This document shows positions 1-8,368 of a stretch of DNA of 64,000 nucleotides, piece by piece. The DNA is from DASQZK01 sp963764345 (lineage in GTDB: Bacteria > Bacteroidota > Bacteroidia > Bacteroidales > GCA-2748055): assembly GCA_963764345.1 (NCBI GenBank), contig CAVXSF010000032.1, forward strand, positions 115,290 through 179,289, given 5' to 3'. The notes under the pieces were generated by a model. The model saw only the letters and a list, made by a program, of their open reading frames with translations. It was not told where the DNA came from and did no database searches. The position numbers were made by a program, and so were the translations under genes. Position 1 is the first letter of the stretch; each line of letters opens with the position of its first letter.

Positions 1-1
1 C

Positions 2-820
2 CTGCTCCGTGACTGGTATCCGACCCGTATAGAGCTTCAGATTATAAAACAACAGGTCATTCCTTCCCTTCCCGACGAAACAGAAGTGGAAGTCATTCAG
101 ATAGGACCGGGAGAAAACAGAATCATCCGTCATCTCATTTCGGCTTTAAGAAAAAAGCCAGGGCGGGATATCCATTTTATTCCGGTAGATTTTAGTAAAC
201 CTGCACTGAACATCACCTCAGAAGCCATCCACACAGGTATCCCCGGCATCCGTGTCACTCCGGTTCTGACAGATTATCTTAACGACCTGCATATAACCGG
301 GACGGATATTCCCCGTATCTTTTGCTACTTTGGAAGTTCTCCCTGCCAATGCGACGGAGACCGGGCAGAAGCCCTCTTGAGGCTGGTAAGATCCAGGATG
401 AAACCGGGAGATATCTTCCTCGCCGGATTCGACCTGAAAAAGCCGGTTCACATCCTTGAACAAGCCTATCATGATGAGAATGGTCTGATGGCCACCTTCG
501 CCAAAAACATTCTGAATGTCGTCAACAGGGTTACCGGTGCATGGATCAATCCGGGGTCATTTGAGTATGATGCTTTTTACAATCCCTTGAATTCATGCAT
601 GGAGATGCATCTCAAAGCTTCAACCGATTTAAACCTCCATCTCAGGAAAGCAGGCCTGATTCTCGGTATGTGCCGGGGTGAAACCATCCTGGCTGCAAGG
701 GCGAGGAAATATGATGAAGACGACATCGGGAATCTGGCAGATTTAACAGATCTCAAGGTACGGCGTATTTTCAGTGATGAGAAGCATTGGTTTTCGATGG
801 CCGAATTCCATGTAAATTAA
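2..820 (+). CDS. EgtD-like histidine N-alpha-methyltransferase family protein, 5'-truncated by window edge
   Basis: The reading frame is open from the first bases, so the true start lies upstream; 272 residues are visible against about 320 for the family. The visible part resembles the SAM-dependent methyltransferases related to EgtD (Methyltransf_33), which trimethylate the alpha-amino group of histidine on the way to ergothioneine or related betaines. Supporting signs are the SAM-site stretch IQIGPGENR, the segment RIFCYFGSS (EgtD proteins usually have FLGSSIGNF here), the block GDIFLAGFDLKKP followed by NILNVVNR, and a C-terminal KHWFSMAEF tail. The usual IGNF is replaced by PCQC, so the substrate may not be histidine. 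An EgtB-type partner, if there is one, would be upstream and outside the window. Family assignment is fairly secure; exact substrate is not. Confidence 0.72.
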   Translation: MLRDWYPTRIELQIIKQQVIPSLPDETEVEVIQIGPGENRIIRHLISALRKKPGRDIHFIPVDFSKPALNITSEAIHTGIPGIRVTPVLTDYLNDLHITGTDIPRIFCYFGSSPCQCDGDRAEALLRLVRSRMKPGDIFLAGFDLKKPVHILEQAYHDENGLMATFAKNILNVVNRVTGAWINPGSFEYDAFYNPLNSCMEMHLKASTDLNLHLRKAGLILGMCRGETILAARARKYDEDDIGNLADLTDLKVRRIFSDEKHWFSMAEFHVN

Positions 821-861
821 GACTTATCCGGATGGAGGCATGCGTTGGGCCCGTGTAAAGC

Positions 862-1647
862 TTATTCTGACAGAAAACTTTTGAGAACCTTGTAGAATTC
901 ATCTCTTGCCTGACGTTCCCTCCACGGATAATGCCCGCAGTGATCTAGCAGAACAAACTGAAAATCGGACAGTACTTTTTTCAAAGGGTATTCAACGCCT
1001 CCCGACGGATGAGGGTCATAGATACCATGAATGGCCAGGACGGGACACTGAATGAGCCTGGCCGCTTTCAGTAATTCTCCTCTTCGTCGCATTTCCGAAG
1101 CTTCACGCCAGACATTGTAATATACCTCCGGATGGTACTCCTCAACTTGCCCGCCTTCAACCGCAGAATCAAAGCTGTCTGCTTTAGACATCATTTCGCC
1201 GAACCGTTTCAGCGTTTCCGGCCCGGCGTGAGGTCCTTCCTCTGTAAGCCTGGCAATCAGCTCCATAGCCTTAGACTGTTCTTCAATATTCAAACGGTCG
1301 AGCCTGGTTCGTAGAATATTGGTTTTGTATTTTTCATCAAAGGCGCCGGAACCGATCAATACAAGTTTGCCAACCAGATGAGGAAAGTGAGCAGTAAAGA
1401 GCATCGAAAGCCATGCTCCCCAGGAATGTCCGATCAGTGATACCGGAAACTTACAGGTGTTGTTAAGCTGTGAGAAGAGCTCCTTGAGCTGGCCTTCTAT
1501 GCTGTCGTTCAGCAGGAAGGGCTCAACACTGCCTGAAACGGAAGAAAGTGTTTCAGCCATGGGTGAAAGATAACCTGCTACGCCGGGGCCTCCGTGAATT
1601 AAAGCAATGGTATAAGGCTGTTTTCCATATTTGATCTGACGGCTCAT
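862..1647 (-). CDS. alpha/beta hydrolase (proline iminopeptidase-like)
   Basis: A single-domain alpha/beta hydrolase of about 260 residues. The oxyanion-hole motif HGGPG, typical of prolyl-iminopeptidase-type enzymes, is near the N-terminus; the nucleophile elbow is GHSWGAW; the acid is probably the Asp of GIYDPHP; the catalytic His is in DHCGHYPWRE. No signal peptide is seen, so it is probably cytoplasmic. A longer frame starts at 1701 but overlaps the end of the upstream ferritin-VIT gene by about 40 bases. The ATG at 1647 (MSRQIKYGK) starts just after that gene's stop at 1661, so it is preferred. The pair probably forms an operon. Substrate unknown: small-peptide, ester or lactone hydrolysis are all possible. 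Confidence 0.8.
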   Translation of the reverse strand: MSRQIKYGKQPYTIALIHGGPGVAGYLSPMAETLSSVSGSVEPFLLNDSIEGQLKELFSQLNNTCKFPVSLIGHSWGAWLSMLFTAHFPHLVGKLVLIGSGAFDEKYKTNILRTRLDRLNIEEQSKAMELIARLTEEGPHAGPETLKRFGEMMSKADSFDSAVEGGQVEEYHPEVYYNVWREASEMRRRGELLKAARLIQCPVLAIHGIYDPHPSGGVEYPLKKVLSDFQFVLLDHCGHYPWRERQARDEFYKVLKSFLSE

Positions 1648-1660
1648 AACCGGATGATTA

Positions 1661-2776
1661 TTATCCTGAAATGCTGTGCCCGATAATTTTACCGATACCA
1701 AAGGTTACCGCTGCAGCCAGCATGCCAAACATAACCTGACGTAATCCTGAAAAAAGCAGTGGTTTACCTGTGAAGAGGGTTATGGCAGCACCGATGACAA
1801 ATAAGCCGACGATACTGCAAATCAGGCTTGCCAAAACAGCATTTAAACCTGTCCTGAACAGAAAGGGGATGAGTGGTATAACTGCCCCTACCGCAAAAAG
1901 GAGAAACGAGCTGATGGCAGCCTCCCAGGCCGATCCGCCTGCATCTTCCATATCTATTCCGAGTTCTTCCCTGGCCAGGGTGTCCAGCGCCGTGTCTTTG
2001 TTTTTCATGACGTTAACCGCCATCTTCTCGGCTGCTTCCTTTTTTATCCCCTTTGACTGGTAGATCAGGGAAAGTTCTTTCATCTCCTCTTCAGGAGAAT
2101 TCTCAAGTTCGGCAGCTTCAGTATTGATCTGACGCTGGTACAGTTCCCTTGAACTCTGAACGGAAAGCCATTCACCAAGAGCCATGGAAATGGATCCGGC
2201 GAGCATGCCTGCAAAGCCGGCGATAATTACCTCTTTGCTTCCGTTGGTAGCGCCGGCGACACCCATGATAAGGCTTAGGTTGGAAACAAGTCCGTCATTG
2301 GCTCCAAGCACGGCTGCACGAAGGGAATTCCCGGCTACGGTACGGTGCCGCCCTTCAATACGTGCAAGTACACCGCCTTTCAGCCCTGAAGACGATTCGT
2401 ACAGGTTGTCGAGGATCCTGAAATGGTTCATCTCGCTTCCTGTAATGTCCAGCCCCTGATTCTTTTTTACCTGGATAGCACTCTCTGCCAGGTTCTTCTC
2501 CAGGGCAAGGAGGTTGTTCAGAATAAAGCTGTACCCGAACAGTTTGCCGAGCTTCACCTGTGTGCGTGCCCTCAGAGAAGGGCCGGGCCTTACCGGATCC
2601 AAACCCGAATCACGCAGCCGGGTCATGATCTTCTCTGCATGTCCGTTCTCAATCTCCGACATCTGCCGGTATACGGATGCCAGTTCCTTGTTTTCCGCAC
2701 TGGATGAAAGAATGCCATAGAGGAAGGATGTGTCGACCTCAACCTGTAACTGACCTATCAGCGGATTTTTCGTCAT
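1661..2776 (-). CDS. Ferritin-like domain fused to VIT1/CCC1-family iron/manganese transporter
   Basis: 371 residues in two parts. Residues about 1-140 form a ferritin/rubrerythrin-like four-helix domain with an ExxH di-iron ligand motif (EIENGHAEK). Residues about 150-371 match the VIT1/CCC1 transporter core, with the family signature LRAAVLGANDGLVSN, a charged cytoplasmic helix pair rich in Glu and Lys, and several C-terminal hydrophobic helices. Proteins of this design (membrane-bound ferritin, MbfA-like) bind iron through the soluble domain and export Fe2+/Mn2+ across the inner membrane, limiting iron-peroxide stress. It lies upstream of the hydrolase on the same strand. Domain assignment is strong; direction and metal preference are inferred from the family. 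Confidence 0.88.
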   Translation of the reverse strand: MTKNPLIGQLQVEVDTSFLYGILSSSAENKELASVYRQMSEIENGHAEKIMTRLRDSGLDPVRPGPSLRARTQVKLGKLFGYSFILNNLLALEKNLAESAIQVKKNQGLDITGSEMNHFRILDNLYESSSGLKGGVLARIEGRHRTVAGNSLRAAVLGANDGLVSNLSLIMGVAGATNGSKEVIIAGFAGMLAGSISMALGEWLSVQSSRELYQRQINTEAAELENSPEEEMKELSLIYQSKGIKKEAAEKMAVNVMKNKDTALDTLAREELGIDMEDAGGSAWEAAISSFLLFAVGAVIPLIPFLFRTGLNAVLASLICSIVGLFVIGAAITLFTGKPLLFSGLRQVMFGMLAAAVTFGIGKIIGHSISG

Positions 2777-3068
2777 GAGACGTCCATTAATCTTTTATCC
2801 GTATCAGGGTAAATAATCAAAATTACGGAAAAAACGGATCTAAAACAGTCATAATGAATCCGATTTTGATCAAAGCCGCAAGGGATGAAATGAAATGAAC
2901 AGCATCATCCTTGAAACAATCTTTCCTGTCTTACTCAACGGACAGGGGGAGTGTAAAAAAAGGTGAAATTAAGCAGGGATCTATTGGAATGGGCCAACAA
3001 ACCCGGTTTGTTACCGGAGATATAAAACTCAACCTCCTCCCGTAACGTTTCTGCAGATTCCCTGAATT

Positions 3069-4460
3069 TCAGTGACTGATTCTTTCCATTTCTTTTTTAA
3101 AATCACGGTAGGTCACCGGTTTAGCCAGTATTTTCCGGTTCCTGTCAAGGATGAACATTGTAGGTGTTGCATATATATTGAACCTGCGGGCTACCTTTCC
3201 GTCCCATCCTCCCGGTTCACGGACATTCACCCAGGGCAGGCTGTTCATCATGAGGTATTCTTCCCAGTCGGCCCTGCTGGTATCGATGGCGACGGCATAA
3301 ACTCCGAGTCCGGTTCCTGATGCATTTTTTTCATACCATTCTTTCAGGTGTGGCATCAGGTCCTGGCAGTGAGGGCACCAGGAAGCCCAGAATATCAGCA
3401 GCACGTAATTGTTGTTCAGACCTGAAAGCTTCTGAGGCCGGTCGTTGGCATCCGGAAGCACGATATCCTCCACTTTCTGGCCAATTGCCATTTTTTTGAA
3501 TGCCTCAAGACGGTTCTGCATAAGCTGATCATCGTCCGTTTCGCAATTTTCCGAAACATAATCGGAAATATGCACCAGAACATGCTCCATTTTAGACCGC
3601 TCAAAACCATCGATCAGGTAATTCAGCACAAACTCATCCACCTGCTTATTCCCGCTTACAGCATCCATGATGCTGTCGATGGCTGAGCTGAAAAGTTTTT
3701 CCTGCTCGGTCTGTGTGACTGAAGGTTCCCTGAAAAAACTCAGGTAGGTGAGAATTTTCTGAGTATAGACGGGTGAATTTATCAGTGCAGGATCATTCAG
3801 ATGAACCAGGTCGAAATAATGTCCCCGCATAAAATCTGCAATGGATTCTCCCTCCCCCGGGTGATACACCGGCTCAGGGAACATGCTGATCAGCGAAGAT
3901 GCCAGTCCCCCGGGTTTGATATGGGAAAGGCTGATCAGGCTGTCGTTGAGTTCCTGCTGAATCCTGACAAACTCAGCGGCCAGGTCTGAGTAGAAGCTGT
4001 CGGCGGAATCGTAAAGATTCAGCAGGGAATATAAGCCGTTGAAACGTGCCATGTACAAAGACCGGAGACGGATAAATTCATAATATTGCTTGTTTTCATC
4101 CGACTGAATAATGTCCATCTCCTTCACCGGATCACTGTAAGCGGTCTTTAACAGTACATCCTCGCGGTCAAAAACAAAGTCGAAACTTTTTGCCTCCCGG
4201 CCGTAAATTCCTGTATTTTGATTACTCCCAAGGGAAACGCGATAGATTCCCGGGATGGCATGTACGTCAAAGGTGAAGGTAAACGCTCCGCTAAGGGAAG
4301 CTGCACTGTCTATCAATGTTTGTTTTTCACCCTTCAATGAAGACAGGTAGATCCTCTGGTCCGGCATGCCCGCGACAAGTGCATGTAAGGTCCAGGTCTG
4401 GCCGGAAGCATTACAGGCCTGGATAAAGATCAGGAGAAACAGTATTTTGAAATATTTCAT
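3069..4460 (-). CDS. TlpA-type thioredoxin-fold lipoprotein with DUF4369-like N-terminus
   Basis: The start is placed at the ATG at 4460 because MKYFKILFLLIFIQAC is a good lipoprotein signal ending in a candidate lipidated Cys (residue 16); a longer frame to 4595 only adds a non-signal-like extension. The mature protein begins with a beta-rich region (residues about 20-120) of the DUF4369 type, then a helical linker, then a TlpA/AhpC-TSA thioredoxin domain in the last 140 residues with the redox motif WCPHC in FWASWCPHCQDLM. Such proteins are common in Bacteroidota and act as periplasmic membrane-tethered thiol-disulfide oxidoreductases, probably as reductants. 464 residues is normal for this architecture. 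The neighbours do not reveal its partner. Confidence 0.85.
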   Translation of the reverse strand: MKYFKILFLLIFIQACNASGQTWTLHALVAGMPDQRIYLSSLKGEKQTLIDSAASLSGAFTFTFDVHAIPGIYRVSLGSNQNTGIYGREAKSFDFVFDREDVLLKTAYSDPVKEMDIIQSDENKQYYEFIRLRSLYMARFNGLYSLLNLYDSADSFYSDLAAEFVRIQQELNDSLISLSHIKPGGLASSLISMFPEPVYHPGEGESIADFMRGHYFDLVHLNDPALINSPVYTQKILTYLSFFREPSVTQTEQEKLFSSAIDSIMDAVSGNKQVDEFVLNYLIDGFERSKMEHVLVHISDYVSENCETDDDQLMQNRLEAFKKMAIGQKVEDIVLPDANDRPQKLSGLNNNYVLLIFWASWCPHCQDLMPHLKEWYEKNASGTGLGVYAVAIDTSRADWEEYLMMNSLPWVNVREPGGWDGKVARRFNIYATPTMFILDRNRKILAKPVTYRDFKKEMERISH

Positions 4461-4663
4461 CCGTACAAAATTTAGTGAGAACGGCATCACTTCCCCGAAG
4501 ATACATAATCCAAAGGTCAATTGTTTTAATAAATGCACTAATTTTGCAATTAAACCAATACACCCCCGGACTCTGAAAACGGGATTTGAAAGCATAAAGC
4601 ATGGGAAGGCATCAGCCGGCGATAATTCTCTCTTTCAGTTCGTATAGATTAAAAGTTTCTTCC

Positions 4664-6606
4664 ATGAAAGCTTTGTTGATCTTCTTCATTTCATGGTCGA
4701 GTATCACAGCTGGTGCAGCAGACTACGATGGTTGCTCAACACTCCCGGGAAGCTATCCCTCCTACCGTGAGGCGTGCCTGTATTTTTTCAGTCAGATGCA
4801 TCCGGAAGGATTCGAGAAGGCAGGATTTTACAAGTTCAGGTTTGCCAGAACACCTGGCGGCTGGTTTGTCGTATCCCGAGTATTTCGGTTCAGAGGGATT
4901 GTATGTGAGTGATACCATACAAATATGGGACCCTCAAAACGGATTTGTCTTGCCTTCAGAATATGCTCCCGACACGTCCGTGCAGACTTCCGAAATTCAG
5001 AACTACCTGACCAATGCTGATCTCTACAACTTTTCCGTATACCCGTTTTACGGGTATGACGGCTGGGATCGCGATGTAATTTCCTGTTTTAAGAAAATCC
5101 CGTTTGAAAAATTGTCAGATGATGAACTCTACGGGACAGGACGGGCCTTCAGCCAGGCTGCCTCAGGACTGATGCGCAGCCATTCCCGGGGCACAGGCCC
5201 GGATACATGGCCTTCCCGGACTACCGGTAAAAACCGTGCGCAGGTATATTCGCTATGCCGGAAGAAGCATCAGTTATTTCGGCAGTTTGTATACAAGAAG
5301 CCCGTTTTTTCAGACCGCTGTCGGATCGGCAGATCTGAAATATTACAATGAGATCATGGCCAGATGGTATGAGCTCTCCTTTTCCGGATTGTCGGGAAAG
5401 GCCGCTCGCTTTCTTCATACCTATACCCGTAAGGACAGTCTTTACGGTCCTTTTTGGAATGATTTTGCCGCTGCCATGCTGGAAATTCCCGATTCAAACG
5501 CCGTGCTTTTCACTAATGGGGATAATGACACCTACCCTCTTCTTTATGCACAACACGTAAGGAAGATCAGACCTGACATCCTGATTGTGAACATCTCCCT
5601 CCTGAATGATCCGGCATATTATGCGGCCGTGGTTGAAGGAAGGGCGGGAAATATGAAGGTTAAGGCCGAGATTCAGCCCGACCTTTACAACAAACTGAGT
5701 AAAAAAAGTATTTATCTTTCACCGGGCGACAGGAGAGCAGCGGTGATGTCCCTGGCTGACTGGGCCGGCCAGGCAGCAGAGCAGGTAAAAAACCAGCAGG
5801 ACGCTGTTTCGGTGAGCCGGGGTGTTTACCGGTATGTTTATGCCGGAACAGATCTCCGGATGGACAGTATTGAGATCAGAACGCAGGTTCCGAATCAGAT
5901 CCTTCCGGGTCTATTTATCCTGCCGTCTATCATCCGCGATGTATATCCTCATCATCCGGTTTACTTCAGCAAGGGATGTATTCCGGCAGTTTCAGGTCTT
6001 TTTGCTCCTGAAAATCTTGTGGAACAGGTGTTGCTTTTCCGGTTATCCGGAACGGCTGAAACCACCGGCCAGTCAAAATTTATCGCCAGGGACGGGCTGT
6101 ACACCGACACCAGTCTTATCCGGACCTTTTTCAATCATGGAGATATACCCCTGCCCGGACGTCATTTCCCTGCCAGGCAGCGTACTTTCACGTGGCTCAC
6201 CGATAATGTTTCTTTCCTTATCAGGATGTTATCAGAAAACACAGACAGGCAGGATGTTATAAAAATGGTAAACCAGTTCTTTTCCCTGTATCCACCAGAG
6301 AAGTGTGGTCTGACTTACCCTCATTGTGAGATGTTAAACCTGCTGATATCTAAGGAAGGAATTGGTGACCGGGATGAAGAGTTGATCAGGCGTATGTTGA
6401 CGGTCATCAGAGATGCGGAAAAATCCACCCTCATCAGGGATGACGATATCAATGACGAATTCAACCTGAGGTATCTTGAGTGGTGTATTGGTCTCTTAAA
6501 GGATACGAAGCCGGCAGGACCGGCATATTTTTACCTCCAACTCGAAGATACCGAAAACCGGTTGCAAAAGATGATGACCGGTGGGGTAACGATCTCCTCC
6601 CCTTAA
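4664..6606 (+). pseudogene. Exported protein with DUF2723-like C-terminal motif, interrupted by two frameshifts
   Basis: One gene is spread over three frames. Frame 1 starts at the ATG at 4664 with a signal peptide (MKALLIFFISWSSITAGA) and runs to about 4872. Frame 2 continues with YPEYFGSEGLYVSDTIQ to about 5200. Frame 3 runs on to 6606. The third part contains FTNGDNDTYPLLYAQ followed by IRPDILIVNISLLN. I recall a similar block in the C-terminal half of Bacteroidota DUF2723 membrane proteins, but here there are no transmembrane helices beyond the signal. Each break shifts the frame by one base and the sequence reads on sensibly, so sequencing error or very recent decay is likely. About 645 residues if restored. 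Function unknown. It ends four bases inside the convergent ispF gene. Confidence 0.6.
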
Positions 6607-7088
6607 ACCTGTTTCATAAGAAGGACCACTGCCTGAGCGGCCACCCCCTCTTCCCTGCCTTCAAATCCAAGTTTTTCGGTAGTTGTGGCTTTTACGGAAA
6701 CATTTTCAATGTCTGTTTCCAGGATGGCAGCGATGGTATTGCGCATAGCCGGGATATAGCCTTTAACCTTCGGCTTCTGGAGTATTAAAATGGTATCGAG
6801 ATTCGAGATGCGGTAACCTTTTCCGGCGATCAGAGCAAAGGTTCGCTCCAGCAGGATCTTACTGTCGATGCCCCTGAATTCTGCGGATGTGTCGGGGAAA
6901 TGTTGCCCGATGTCGCCAAGGGCAAGCGCTCCCAGCAGGGCATCACATATGGCATGGAGCAGGACATCGGCATCTGAATGCCCGATGAGACCTTTGTGAT
7001 GCTCTATCTTAACGCCGCCAAGGAACAGTGGGAGGTCAACCCCCAGTTGATGAACATCATATCCTATTCCGATCCTGAAGTTCATCAT
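6603..7088 (-). CDS. ispF: 2-C-methyl-D-erythritol 2,4-cyclodiphosphate synthase
   Basis: 161 residues, the normal length. IspF converts CDP-methylerythritol 2-phosphate to the 2,4-cyclodiphosphate, releasing CMP, in the non-mevalonate isoprenoid pathway. The N-terminal metal-binding motif GYDVHQL, the conserved segment IGHSDADVLLHAICDALLGA, the substrate loop DIGQHFPDT and the C-terminal VKATTTEKLGFEGREEG are all present. It lies immediately downstream of porV (8 bases between the ispF start and the porV stop) on the same strand, so probable co-transcription. Its end overlaps the convergent upstream gene by four bases. Confidence 0.97.
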   Translation of the reverse strand: MMNFRIGIGYDVHQLGVDLPLFLGGVKIEHHKGLIGHSDADVLLHAICDALLGALALGDIGQHFPDTSAEFRGIDSKILLERTFALIAGKGYRISNLDTILILQKPKVKGYIPAMRNTIAAILETDIENVSVKATTTEKLGFEGREEGVAAQAVVLLMKQV

Positions 7089-7096
7089 CTGATCCG

Positions 7097-8284
7097 TTAT
7101 CTGAATTTATCAAAATTGAATCCCAGGGTAAACCTGAGGGTATTGGCCAGGGGATTATTGACGGCAGTAGGAATAAGGTAGGCAAAGTCAAGTGAAAACA
7201 CATTGAGTTTAAGTCCGACACCCAGTGTAAAATATTTCCGGTTTCCTTTGGTCTTGTATTCATAGAAATAGCCGCCCCGGATGGCAAACTGTTTTCTGTA
7301 CCAGTATTCCACGCCGGCGCTGTAGGTAATTTCATGCATTTCTTCGAGGAAGACACTGCCCTTGGAATTATCAATCCCTGGTGCATCGTAAAAAGACTGG
7401 ATCATACCGAGGGGAACGGAAACATTGGGATCTTTTCCTTTCAGGATAGCATTGCCTGAATCGGCTAATACCGGAGGTGTAGGTACAAGCAACTTATTGA
7501 GGTCGAGAGCAAAGGTGAAGCTGTTATACTGGTCAATATCAACTGCCAGGGCACTTCCTATCCTGAGATTAATGGGGATAAAGGCTTTATCCTGATCAGT
7601 GGTATAGGATATCTTCGTTCCTATATTTGAGATATTCGCTCCAAATGACAGGTTACCGTCCTTATCGGAGAGATCAATTTTACTGGTATAGTAGAAACCG
7701 AGGTCGGCAGCAACGGAAAAACCCGGCTTAGATTCCAGGTCACCAACGTATTGTCCGCCGGTGAGATCGGAACGGATGACGCGAAAAGCAAGGGCGCCAG
7801 ACAATTTATCGCTGAAAAGCCTTGAATAAGCGGCATCGACGGCAAATTCGTTCGGATTGAACTGTCTCCCGTCGGGATTCCCGAACCGGTCGGTAAATAC
7901 GATATTGCCAAGAGAGAAATAGCGCAGTGAACCACTTATGGCCTGCTTTCCGTCGAGTTTGTAATAACCGGCAATATAGGCCAGATTGATGTCAGGAACC
8001 AGTTTCCTCAACCAAGGGGTATATGAAATGGCTAATCCGCCTTTTCCTTCCATAAACACATATTTAGCCGCATTCCAGTGCTGGGAATTGATATCGGGAG
8101 CGGTTGCCACACCGACATCACCCATTGCTCCTGCTCTGGAGTCGGGTGCTATAGTCAAAAACGGAACCGCGGTTTGTATTGTATTTATATCTCCCCCTGA
8201 AAGCTGACTGTAATTTATCTGCCCATAGACAAGTGAGGGCATAAAACACAGCACAGCTAAAGCAATTTTACGCAAATAGTTCAT
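7097..8284 (-). CDS. porV: Type IX secretion outer-membrane shuttle protein PorV
   Basis: An outer-membrane beta-barrel protein of about 395 residues. The N-terminus after the signal peptide carries the PorV/LptO hallmark VPFLTIAPDSRAGAMGD followed by VGVAT, and the barrel continues in alternating strands to the C-terminal LRFTLGFNFDKFR. PorV binds the C-terminal signal of type IX cargo and carries it from the translocon to the PorU sortase for cleavage and attachment. Start choice: MNYLRKIALAVLCF at 8284 gives a compact signal peptide; an in-frame ATG at 8308 would add eight residues and is also acceptable. It sits directly downstream of porU and upstream of ispF. Regulation is not visible. 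Confidence 0.95.
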   Translation of the reverse strand: MNYLRKIALAVLCFMPSLVYGQINYSQLSGGDINTIQTAVPFLTIAPDSRAGAMGDVGVATAPDINSQHWNAAKYVFMEGKGGLAISYTPWLRKLVPDINLAYIAGYYKLDGKQAISGSLRYFSLGNIVFTDRFGNPDGRQFNPNEFAVDAAYSRLFSDKLSGALAFRVIRSDLTGGQYVGDLESKPGFSVAADLGFYYTSKIDLSDKDGNLSFGANISNIGTKISYTTDQDKAFIPINLRIGSALAVDIDQYNSFTFALDLNKLLVPTPPVLADSGNAILKGKDPNVSVPLGMIQSFYDAPGIDNSKGSVFLEEMHEITYSAGVEYWYRKQFAIRGGYFYEYKTKGNRKYFTLGVGLKLNVFSLDFAYLIPTAVNNPLANTLRFTLGFNFDKFR

Positions 8285-8368
8285 CGTTATTGTTTTCTTC
8301 TCTGACATTATTATGCATTTTAGAACCACAAATATAACTGAAAAATTCAAAAATTATTGCTACAACAA

